From Actinobacteria bacterium 13_2_20CM_68_14 (GTDB lineage Bacteria > Actinomycetota > Thermoleophilia > Gaiellales > Gaiellaceae): DNA of 10,195 nt. The notes under the pieces are model-generated. The model was not told where the DNA came from and ran no database searches. It was given only the letters and a program-made list of their open reading frames with translations. The translations under genes and the position numbers were made by a program. Shown in pieces: positions 1 through 5,536 of the stretch; within the stretch, counting starts at the first letter, position 1, and every line of letters begins with the position of its first letter. The stretch is taken from contig MNDB01000053.1 of NCBI GenBank assembly GCA_001914705.1, positions 1 to 10,195 on the forward strand, read 5' to 3'.

Positions 1-95
1 TTGTCGGCCAGGACGACCTCGTGCCCTTCGGCGAGCGCCAGCTCCCCGAGCTTGGCGCCGATGTACCCGGCCCCGAGGACCAGGACCCGACCCAC
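1..95 (-). CDS. Partial Rossmann-fold protein, probably NAD-dependent sugar epimerase/dehydratase (N-terminal 31 residues)
   Basis: Only the first 31 codons are inside the window; the gene runs off the left edge. Reading from a GTG at 95, the peptide has a hydrophobic beta strand (VLVLGAGYIG), a helix-like stretch and a second strand (EVVLAD). GAGYIG is the dinucleotide-binding loop in the GxGxxG form typical of extended short-chain dehydrogenases such as UDP-sugar 4-epimerases and dTDP-glucose dehydratases. The start lies 3 bases after the stop of the nucleotide-sugar dehydrogenase on the same strand, so the two are almost certainly co-transcribed and probably act on related nucleotide sugars. 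The exact substrate cannot be told from 31 residues; another Rossmann oxidoreductase is possible. Confidence 0.7.
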   Translation of the reverse strand, partial: MGRVLVLGAGYIGAKLGELALAEGHEVVLAD

Positions 96-98
96 GGG

Positions 99-1409
99 CT
101 AAATCTGGTGGACGGTCGGCCCGTCCGGCACCGCGTGCCGCGTATCGACGATCAGCCGCGCGTGATCCCAGAGCGGCCGCTCCGAGAAGACCGTGTGCGG
201 CGTCAGCACGACCACGCAGTCGGCGGCAGCGACCTCGTCCGGCGACCAGTCGACCGACCGGTGCGTCGCCCCGTCGAGCTCGACCTCCGAGACCCACGGG
301 TCGCAGTAGCGGACGTCGCCGCCGCGCTGGATCAGCTGGCGCATGATCTCGAGCGAGGGCGATTCGCGAATGTCGTGGACGTCCGCCTTGTACGCCATCC
401 CCAGCAACAGCAGCCGCGAGTCCTTGATCGGCCGGCCGGAATCGTTCAGCGCATCGGAGATCTTCTGGACGACGAAGAGCGGCATCGCCGCGTTGATCTC
501 GTGTGCCGCCTCGATCAGGCGCGCCGAGTAGCCGTACTCGCGCAACCGCCAGGCCAGGAAATGTGGCACGACAGGGATGCAGTCGCCGCCGAGGCCGGGC
601 CCGGGGTAGTGCGGGAGGAATCCGAACGGCTTCGAGGACGCGGCCTCGATCACCTCCCAGGGCGAGATGCCCATCCGGTCGCACATCAGCGCCAGCTCGT
701 TGGCGAGCGCGATGTTGACTGCCCGGAACGTGTTCTCGTGCAGCTTTGCCGTCTCGGCGACCATCGGGCTCGAGACCGGCTGCACCGTGTCGACGATCTG
801 CGCGTAGAGCAGCGCGGTGCGGCGCAGGCACTCCTCGGTGACCCCGGCGACGAGCTTCGGCGTGTTCTTGATCGTGAACGTCGCGTTGCCCGGATCGACG
901 CGCTCCGGCGCATAGCCGAGGAAGAAGTCCTTGCCGACCTTGCCGCCGGAACGTTTCTCGAGGATCGGCAGGACGACCTCCTCCGTCGTCCCCGGATGCG
1001 TCGTCGACTGCAGCACGATCAGCATCCCCGGCTTGATGTTCGAGCCGACCGACTCCGCCGCCGAGACGATGAAGTTGAGGTCGGGCGTGCGAGTCTTCGA
1101 GAGCGGCGTCGGGACGCAGATCGTCAGGGCGTCGAGCTCAGTGACGGCTGCGTAGTCCGTGGTCGCGGTCAGTGTCCCGTCGATGCTCTCGTACCGCTCG
1201 CTCGGCACGTCCACGAGGTATGACTCGCGTTTCTGGACGGCGCGGACGCGCTGGTCGCTAAGGTCGATGCCGGTGACGTCGAAGCCGGTCTCCGCGAATG
1301 CCATCGCGAGCGGCAGGCCGGCATAGCCGAGCCCGACGATCCCGATCGCCGCGGTGCGCTGGGCGATGCGCTCGTCGAAGGTCGTTTCCGGTGAGAGAAC
1401 CTTGCTCAA
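99..1409 (-). CDS. Nucleotide-sugar dehydrogenase (UDP-GlcNAc/UDP-ManNAc 6-dehydrogenase type)
   Basis: A 436-residue cytoplasmic enzyme, full length for the UDP-glucose/GDP-mannose dehydrogenase superfamily. These enzymes oxidise the C6 hydroxyl of a UDP-sugar to a carboxylate in two NAD+-dependent steps, supplying uronic acids for surface polysaccharide. The N-terminal NAD domain has GLGYAG at 26-31 and an acidic strand end (GID, 47-49). CVPTPL (98-103), APER (167-170) and ETAKLHENTFRAVN (219-232, Lys222 the likely catalytic lysine) follow. The catalytic cysteine is Cys277 in GGDCIP. The C-terminal UDP-binding domain includes GMAYKADVHDIRES (337-350). The overall pattern resembles WbpA/WecC more than UDP-glucose dehydrogenase, but the usual His before the cysteine is Asp276. 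The start is TTG with no clear Shine-Dalgarno; upstream in-frame codons end at a stop near 1446 and no ATG or GTG is available. It is divergent from the wecA-like gene. Confidence 0.92.
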   Translation of the reverse strand: MSKVLSPETTFDERIAQRTAAIGIVGLGYAGLPLAMAFAETGFDVTGIDLSDQRVRAVQKRESYLVDVPSERYESIDGTLTATTDYAAVTELDALTICVPTPLSKTRTPDLNFIVSAAESVGSNIKPGMLIVLQSTTHPGTTEEVVLPILEKRSGGKVGKDFFLGYAPERVDPGNATFTIKNTPKLVAGVTEECLRRTALLYAQIVDTVQPVSSPMVAETAKLHENTFRAVNIALANELALMCDRMGISPWEVIEAASSKPFGFLPHYPGPGLGGDCIPVVPHFLAWRLREYGYSARLIEAAHEINAAMPLFVVQKISDALNDSGRPIKDSRLLLLGMAYKADVHDIRESPSLEIMRQLIQRGGDVRYCDPWVSEVELDGATHRSVDWSPDEVAAADCVVVLTPHTVFSERPLWDHARLIVDTRHAVPDGPTVHQI

Positions 1410-1419
1410 GAGGGTGTGC

Positions 1420-1428
1420 AGGCTAGCA
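1420..1428 (-). promoter_or_regulatory. Candidate extended -10 promoter for the nucleotide-sugar dehydrogenase operon
   Basis: The minus strand reads TGC-TAGCCT, an extended -10 (TGn then TAnnnT), with the box at 1425-1420. The TTG start at 1409 is 10 bases further on, so transcription would begin about 2-4 bases upstream of the start codon, giving a very short or absent leader. No convincing -35 box is seen. It faces away from the wecA promoter candidate about 60 bp away. Confidence 0.35.
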
Positions 1429-1484
1429 ACCTGGTCTGTAGGAACTCAGTATCGGCGGCGCCGCTCAATTCCTGCAAATGCAAC

Positions 1485-1493
1485 TGCTATAAC
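1485..1493 (+). promoter_or_regulatory. Candidate extended -10 promoter for the wecA-like gene
   Basis: The sequence TGC-TATAAC ends 8 bases before the ATG at 1502. This is an extended -10 close to consensus, and the predicted start of transcription falls on or within two bases of the ATG. With no Shine-Dalgarno in front of that ATG, this suggests a leaderless mRNA. A -35 is not obvious; TCAATT at 1465-1470 has 17-bp spacing but is a weak match. Confidence 0.45.
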
Positions 1494-1501
1494 CGGCGGC
1501 A

Positions 1502-2680
1502 ATGTCCTTCCCGGACTCGGTGCACGCGCTGGTGCGCGACACGACGGCGGTCTGGGGGTTCGTGACGGCTGTGGGCATCGTGCTCCTGCTGACGCCCCTG
1601 GTGGCGCGCCTCGCTCCGAGGATCGGCGGCGTCGACGACAAGCACGACCGCCCGCGCGTCCACGGCGGCCGGCCGATCCCGCGCATCGGCGGCCTGGCGA
1701 TCGTGATCGGCATCGCCGTGCCGATGGCCGTCTTCATCAAGCCCGAGGGTCGCTACCTCGGGATCCTGCTCGGAGCGCTGATGGTGGCCGCGCTCGGGCT
1801 GATCGACGACATCAAAGGGATCAACGCGACCGTGAAGATGGTCGGAATCGTGGCCGCGGCGCTGATTCCGGTCGTGGGCTTCGGGATGACATGGGAGAAC
1901 GTCGGGCTGCCGCTCGTCGGCAACTTCGACCTCGGCTGGGCCGCCTACCCGCTAACCGTCTTCTGGATCGCGGCGCTCGCCAATCTCGTCAACCTGATCG
2001 ACGGGATGGACTCGCTGGCGTCCGGAATCGTGGCGATCGCCGCGGGCTCGTTCGCGATCCTCGCGGCGTCCTTCGCGCGCGCCGACGCCGCCGCGCTGGC
2101 GGCGATCATCTGCGGCGCCTCGCTTGCGTTTCTCCGTTACAACTTCCACCCGGCCAGGGTGTTCATGGGCGACACCGGGGCGCTCGCGCTCGGCTTCCTG
2201 CTCGCCTGCGTCGCCGTCCAGGGCGTCCTGAAGACCGCGGCGACGATCGCGCTCCTCGGCCCGCTGCTCGTGATGGCCGTGCCGATCCTCGACACCTCGT
2301 TCGTAATCGCGAAGCGGCTCAAATACAAACGTTCGCCGTTCGCCCCCGACCAGAACCACTTCTACCACCGCTTCATGCGGATCGGTTATTCGCAGCGCCG
2401 GACTGCGGCCTACCTTCATCTCTGGGCGCTGCTGCTCGCCGCCTATGCCCTGCTGCTGCGGTTCGAGCCGCCGCGGCCGCTCGGTCACTGGCAGCTCGAC
2501 AACACCCTGATCGCACTCGGGGTCGGGATCGTCGTGCTCGCGGCGTCCGTCTGGATGGTCTACACGCTCGAGATCCTCAAGTCCCGCCATCTGCAGGTGC
2601 TGCGGCGCGGCAAGCTCGCGGACGAGCCGGAGCACGAGGAGGCCGTCGAGCGCGCGCTGAGCGCGGGCAGCCGGCGCTAG
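1502..2680 (+). CDS. wecA: WecA/TagO-type undecaprenyl-phosphate sugar-1-phosphate transferase (MraY-like family)
   Basis: A 392-residue polytopic membrane protein of the polyprenyl-phosphate N-acetylhexosamine-1-phosphate transferase family. It would transfer a sugar phosphate, usually GlcNAc-1-P from UDP-GlcNAc, to undecaprenyl phosphate at the inner membrane face, the first step of a wall or surface glycan. Visible motifs are DDKHDRPRVHGG (45-56), IPRIGG (59-64), the Mg2+-binding Asp pair in IDDIKG (Asp102-Asp103), NLVNLIDGMDSLA (161-173, Asp167 the putative catalytic Asp), GDTGA (223-227) and the cytosolic loop DQNHFYHR (283-290), equivalent to the HxxH sugar-recognition motif. About ten hydrophobic segments are present. 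The C-terminal tail (about 360-392) is charged and cytosolic. The DQNHFYHR form favours WecA/TagO over MraY; the exact sugar is not settled. Its stop overlaps the convergent gene's stop. In Mycobacterium the wecA homologue rfe lies directly upstream of the atp genes. Confidence 0.93.
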   Translation: MSFPDSVHALVRDTTAVWGFVTAVGIVLLLTPLVARLAPRIGGVDDKHDRPRVHGGRPIPRIGGLAIVIGIAVPMAVFIKPEGRYLGILLGALMVAALGLIDDIKGINATVKMVGIVAAALIPVVGFGMTWENVGLPLVGNFDLGWAAYPLTVFWIAALANLVNLIDGMDSLASGIVAIAAGSFAILAASFARADAAALAAIICGASLAFLRYNFHPARVFMGDTGALALGFLLACVAVQGVLKTAATIALLGPLLVMAVPILDTSFVIAKRLKYKRSPFAPDQNHFYHRFMRIGYSQRRTAAYLHLWALLLAAYALLLRFEPPRPLGHWQLDNTLIALGVGIVVLAASVWMVYTLEILKSRHLQVLRRGKLADEPEHEEAVERALSAGSRR

Positions 2681-3684
2681 AGGGAGGGGACGGCCAGCCG
2701 GAGCAAGTCGGCAGGGTCACGTCGGCCGCGCCGCTCGCGGAGGGCCGGTGCCTTTTCGATGACCAGGTCGGCGGGGTCGCGCAGGAAGTGGACGCGGCCT
2801 TCGGCGATGAGGAGTTCGTCGACGGCACCGAGCCGGCCCTCGAAGATCGACCAGACCGGCGTTCCCAGCACCGCCGCCTCGCGGATCATCGTCCCGCCGG
2901 CCGAGACGACGAGATCGGCGAACGCCGCGAGGCTCCGCCCGTCAACCGCGTGCTCGGGCACGATCAAGCTTCCGTCCAGCTCTCGCAACGCCCGGCGCTG
3001 ATCGTCCGTCCGTGCGAGTACGACGACCTGAGCCTCCTCGTCCAGCAGCCGTCGCAGCACCCGCGGTAGCAGCTCGTTCTCGGAACCGCCGAGGTAGAGC
3101 GCGTACGAGGGCGCCGTGCGGACAACCGAGACAACGCGCTCGCGGTCGAGCCCGAGCTCGCCAAGCACGGACTCGTCGGGCTCGAAGTCGCCCAGGTAGT
3201 ACTCCTCCTTCAGCCCGGGGTATTGGACGAGCTTCGGCGGCCGGGCGCCGTACGGCTCGAGGCGCTCGGCCGGGATCGCATCGGGGACGAGCACGCGCGT
3301 CGCGAGCCGGCAGTTGAGCTCGTGCTGGAGCCTGGCCCACTCGTAGTCGAACATCGTCGTGTTCGGAATCCGGAGCAGGCGGCCGACCGGCGGCAGGTCG
3401 GTGGAGCCGTGAGCGAGGCCGTAGTCGAAGCGTTTGCCGCGCGCGAAAGCGAACGCCTGCGCCGTTCGAGAGCCCGCCGCGAGCGCCTTGCCGACGCGGC
3501 CTGCTCCGCCGTGGTGGCCGATCGCCGTGTAGGGATGTCCCCAGTCGTCGAGCAGCTCGGTTGTGTGCGAGAGCGGCCTGGCGGTGAGCGTCACCTCGTG
3601 CCCGCCCGCCTCGAGCAGCTCGACCAACGGCCGCAGGACGATCACGTGCGCCGGGTTGGTCAGGTCGACCCAGATGCTCGCCAT
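2677..3684 (-). CDS. DUF354 family protein, putative GT-B-fold glycosyltransferase
   Basis: A 335-residue soluble protein matching the DUF354 pattern. The N-terminus, IWVDLTNPAHVIVLRPL (4-20), then GHEVTLTAR (28-36), TTELLDDWG (41-49) and IGHHGG (55-60), resembles the first Rossmann domain of MurG-like and UDP-GlcNAc 2-epimerase-like folds. HGSTDLPPVGRLLRIPNTTMFDYEWA (92-117) follows. The C-terminal half has SAGGTMIREAAVLGTPVWSIF (261-281), the Gly-rich loop plus glutamate that contacts the nucleotide in GT-B enzymes. Family members are often found in polysaccharide clusters, but their reaction is poorly established. The ATG at 3684 is chosen because homology begins there and because it overlaps the GNAT stop by one base (TGATG); the frame stays open another 42 codons upstream, but only as a shadow of the GNAT gene. 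It is last in the hydrolase-GNAT-DUF354 operon. Confidence 0.85.
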   Translation of the reverse strand: MASIWVDLTNPAHVIVLRPLVELLEAGGHEVTLTARPLSHTTELLDDWGHPYTAIGHHGGAGRVGKALAAGSRTAQAFAFARGKRFDYGLAHGSTDLPPVGRLLRIPNTTMFDYEWARLQHELNCRLATRVLVPDAIPAERLEPYGARPPKLVQYPGLKEEYYLGDFEPDESVLGELGLDRERVVSVVRTAPSYALYLGGSENELLPRVLRRLLDEEAQVVVLARTDDQRRALRELDGSLIVPEHAVDGRSLAAFADLVVSAGGTMIREAAVLGTPVWSIFEGRLGAVDELLIAEGRVHFLRDPADLVIEKAPALRERRGRRDPADLLRLAVPSL

Positions 3685-4118
3685 CAGGCCGGCCGCGCGA
3701 TCGAGTAGCGGACGACGTCGAGGTCGCGGTAGCGCCTCGGGCCTTCGAGGCTCATCCCGAGCTTCTCCATCACCCGCCGCGAGGCGACGTTCCCCCGCAT
3801 CGCGACCCACGCTGCCGGGACGACGTGGTAGGCGAGCTCGAGCTCAGGTCCTTTCCAAGCCAGGGGAAAGAGGCCGACGCCGCCGACGAGCCTTCCGCCA
3901 CCGCGCTCTTCGAGTGCCCAGAAGCCCAAGCCCTCCGGGGCGCGGCCCGACAGGGACTCCAGTAGCTCGCGGGTCTGGTCGACGCTGGCCCTGGGCCCAC
4001 TGGGGACGAACTGCATCGCCTCCGCGTCGCCCCAGAGCTCGTGTAACGGCTCGGCATCGCGCTCCGGCTCGAAGGGCCGGATGACGAGCCGCTCGGTCTC
4101 GAGCGGAAGCCCGATCAC
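3684..4118 (-). CDS. GNAT acetyltransferase (RimJ/RimL-like), internally deleted and probably inactive
   Basis: A 144-residue protein; RimJ/RimL-type acetyltransferases are usually about 165-190 residues. It starts like a normal member, LPLETERLVIRPFEPERDAE (4-23), continues through FWALEERGGGRLVGGVGLFP (67-86) and ELELAYHVVPAAW (92-104), and ends with the normal NVASRRVMEKLGM helix and strand (110-122). Between Trp104 and Val105 the expected segment is missing: roughly 30 residues carrying motif A (Q/RxxGxG/A), which binds the acetyl-CoA pyrophosphate, and the helix after it. The frame is kept. The protein is therefore unlikely to bind acetyl-CoA normally. The GTG start at 4118 overlaps the hydrolase stop (GTGA), and its stop overlaps the DUF354 ATG by one base, so it may persist as a translational link. 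An assembly error is also possible. Confidence 0.8.
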   Translation of the reverse strand: MIGLPLETERLVIRPFEPERDAEPLHELWGDAEAMQFVPSGPRASVDQTRELLESLSGRAPEGLGFWALEERGGGRLVGGVGLFPLAWKGPELELAYHVVPAAWVAMRGNVASRRVMEKLGMSLEGPRRYRDLDVVRYSIARPA

Positions 4119-4834
4119 ACAGACTCGAGGAAGCGGACGAGGGTCTCGCCGTAGCCCGGCGCTCTGGGAATGCTGTGCCCGGCTCCCGGAACGACGGCGC
4201 GCTGCGCGCCGAGGCGCTGCTCGAGCACGTCGGCGACCGCGTCGAAGACCGGGTTGTGCCCGCCCGTGACGACGAGCTTCGGAAACTGCGCGACCGCGAG
4301 CTCGTCGAGCGGGATCTGCGCCTCGTGGGGCGAGCGCTCGACCATCGCCGCCCGCGCCCCGGCCTCGAGCGGAGCCGGCAGGGGGTCGGAGAGCTTCAGC
4401 GAGCTGCCCACGAGCGGCAGAAAGTACGCGAGGTAGTCGCGCGGCTCGCCGGGAGCGTCCCGCATTTTCGCCAGGAACTCCTCGACCGCCGGATTCCCAC
4501 GTGCCACGCCGAACGCCGGCGGCTCGTTCACGGTCAGTGACCGCAGGCCGTCCGCCTGCGCCGCCGCGAGCAGCGAGATCACGCCTCCGTACGAATGCCC
4601 GACGAGGTGGTCGCCTGGTTGCAGCAGCTCGGCGATCGCCTCCGCCTGCGGTTCGAAGTCGCCTCGGTCGACCGGTGGGTTCGGCGGATAGCCCGGGCGA
4701 TCCGGAATCACCAGCGTGTAGCGGTCGGCCAGAGGCCTGAGGGAATCCCACGTCGTACTCCCGTTGCCGACGCTTCCGTGCACGAGGACAACACGCGGCC
4801 CGCTGCCGATCGTCTCGACGTGGAAGTCGGGCAC
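4115..4834 (-). CDS. Alpha/beta-hydrolase fold enzyme
   Basis: A 239-residue soluble alpha/beta hydrolase. The oxyanion-region motif VVLVHGS is at 15-21, the nucleophile elbow is GHSYGG at 79-84 (Ser81) and the catalytic histidine is His220 in GAGHSIP. The usual acid position near GGHNPVFD (191-198) is unclear: Asp198 is a candidate, and Glu104 after strand 6 (NEPP) could serve instead. A helical cap lies around 110-170. The substrate cannot be predicted. GTG at 4834 is preferred because the family homology begins at that point and because a TATCTT box sits 6 bases upstream, consistent with a leaderless transcript. The frame stays open to TTG codons at 4894 and 4898, but those lie inside the 57-bp repeat. 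It is first in a three-gene operon and shares GTGA with the GNAT gene. Confidence 0.85.
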   Translation of the reverse strand: MPDFHVETIGSGPRVVLVHGSVGNGSTTWDSLRPLADRYTLVIPDRPGYPPNPPVDRGDFEPQAEAIAELLQPGDHLVGHSYGGVISLLAAAQADGLRSLTVNEPPAFGVARGNPAVEEFLAKMRDAPGEPRDYLAYFLPLVGSSLKLSDPLPAPLEAGARAAMVERSPHEAQIPLDELAVAQFPKLVVTGGHNPVFDAVADVLEQRLGAQRAVVPGAGHSIPRAPGYGETLVRFLESV

Positions 4835-4840
4835 AAGCGC

Positions 4841-4846
4841 AAGATA
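4841..4846 (-). promoter_or_regulatory. Candidate -10 box for the hydrolase-GNAT-DUF354 operon
   Basis: The minus strand reads TATCTT followed by six bases (GCGCTT) and the GTG start of the hydrolase. TAnnnT at this distance places the start of transcription at the start codon, as in leaderless genes of Actinobacteria. The box abuts repeat copy 1, whose edge is at 4850, so the -35 zone would fall inside the repeat hairpin. No -35 consensus is visible. Confidence 0.45.
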
Positions 4847-4849
4847 AAC

Positions 4850-4906
4850 CGGCTGCACCGGCAAGGCCGGTACAGCCTCCAAGCGGCATTGCAAGCAACG
4901 CCTCAG
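4850..4906 (-). repeat. 57-bp two-hairpin repeat, copy 1 (inverted relative to copy 2)
   Basis: This 57-bp stretch matches the reverse complement of 6435-6491 at 52 of 57 positions, and all five differences are transitions. On the minus strand it contains hairpin A (8-base arms 4902-4895 and 4892-4885, one G-T wobble) and hairpin B (12-base arms 4877-4866 and 4862-4851, loop of three bases). GGAG lies at the 5' foot of hairpin B on this strand, as in copy 2. A hairpin with a GGAG or GTAG foot is the hallmark of REP elements mobilised by IS200/IS605-related (RAYT) transposases, but no transposase is in the window, so the class is inferred. It lies immediately upstream of the hydrolase promoter and about 90 bp upstream of atpZ. 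Confidence 0.88.
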
Positions 4907-4920
4907 GGGGTGAACAAAGT

Positions 4921-4941
4921 AGGCCGGAAATGGGCCTTTTT
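4921..4941 (+). terminator. Weak terminator-like hairpin with T run
   Basis: AGGCC at 4921-4925 pairs with GGCCT at 4933-4937 around a 7-base loop, followed by four more T at 4938-4941. The 5-bp stem is short. No plus-strand gene lies upstream, so it would only block read-through antisense to the hydrolase operon, or insulate the atp promoter. Confidence 0.25.
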
Positions 4942-4977
4942 CGTGGAGAAATGGCCGCTTTCGAATGTCACAAGCTC

Positions 4978-4986
4978 TGCTATGCT
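4978..4986 (+). promoter_or_regulatory. Candidate extended -10 promoter of the atp operon
   Basis: TGC-TATGCT is an extended -10 with the box at 4981-4986. Seven bases separate it from the ATG at 4994, so the predicted start of transcription is at or next to that ATG. No Shine-Dalgarno precedes atpZ, which fits a leaderless mRNA. TTTCGA at 4959-4964 with a 16-bp spacer is a possible poor -35. Confidence 0.5.
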
Positions 4987-4993
4987 CGCGGTG

Positions 4994-5194
4994 ATGGAGC
5001 CTTCCCGCCCGACGTTCGAGCCGGCGGGTGCAGGCATGCTCCTCTCCGCCACGACGGCGGCTTCTGTGGGTGTCGGAGCCCTCGTCGGCTGGGCCGCCGG
5101 CTCCGTTGGCTACGGCATACTCGGCGGCGCAGTCGTCGGAGTCCCGGCCGGAATCGTCGCCGTCTACTTCCGCTATCGAGAGTCGCTTTCGTGA
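4994..5194 (+). CDS. atpZ: AtpZ/AtpI-family small membrane protein, first gene of the atp operon
   Basis: A 66-residue protein with two hydrophobic hairpin-forming segments, about 15-34 (LLSATTAASVGVGALVGWAA) and 37-57 (VGYGILGGAVVGVPAGIVAVY), and a basic end (RYRESLS). Size, the two-helix layout with small residues, and its place just ahead of atpI-atpB match the AtpZ/AtpI family, small membrane proteins linked to ATP synthase assembly or Mg2+ supply; their role is not well settled. The ATG at 4994 is chosen because an extended -10 sits 7 bases upstream. In-frame ATG (4982) and GTG (4991) overlap the promoter box and are less likely. The stop overlaps the GTG of the next gene (GTGA). Confidence 0.7.
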   Translation: MEPSRPTFEPAGAGMLLSATTAASVGVGALVGWAAGSVGYGILGGAVVGVPAGIVAVYFRYRESLS

Positions 5195-5536
5195 GAACGA
5201 CCACGCTCGGCGCGCCGCGTCCCATTCCGGGCCGGTTCCTGCCTATTGCCGCGGGCGCCGGAGTGATCGCCCTCGCGCTGCCCGTTTTCCTCGTCGCCGG
5301 CTGGCCCTTCGCGGGTTGGGTGATCGCGGCGGTCGTCTGGATCGGCGTTCAGGGCCTCGGCCTCCTGCTGGCGCGCGTCCGCCCCTCCGCGGATAACCTC
5401 GCGGCCTCAAGCGTGCTGGCGTTCGGAATGATGGGGAGGCTTCTCGCGGTGCTGGTCGTGCTCGTCGGGGCTCGCCTACACAGCCGAGCTCTCCGTCTCG
5501 ATCGCCAGCTACTACGCCCAGGAGCCGAAGGCATGA
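5191..5536 (+). pseudogene. atpI: AtpI-like membrane protein gene with a frame disruption near 5467-5470
   Basis: From GTG at 5191, overlapping the atpZ stop, the frame encodes three hydrophobic segments typical of AtpI-like proteins: residues about 14-36, 38-58 and 66-91 (ending MMGRLLAVLVVLVG). After the GGGG run at 5467-5470 this frame gives an unlikely basic peptide (ARLHSRALRLDRQ) and runs without a stop into atpB. From 5471 the neighbouring frame gives LAYTAELSVSIASYYAQEPKA and a TGA at 5534-5536 overlapping the atpB ATG. Dropping one G would restore a 114-residue AtpI with a normal ATGA junction. A small deletion not divisible by three between helices 3 and 4 is an alternative, because that loop looks short. 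A sequencing error, a real mutation or a frameshift site are all possible. Confidence 0.72.

Noticed and set aside
21..1223. 400-codon plus-strand open frame over the sugar dehydrogenase
   Set aside because: Its translation is Arg/Asp/Val-rich with no recognisable domain, and it lies wholly opposite a gene with clear catalytic motifs.
1354..3069. 571-codon plus-strand open frame across wecA and the DUF354 gene
   Set aside because: It spans two real genes out of frame and gives an arginine/proline-rich peptide; it is a composition artefact.
3684..4898. 404-codon minus-strand frame as one long GNAT-containing protein
   Set aside because: Only the last 144 residues match a family; the rest is a shadow of the alpha/beta hydrolase gene.
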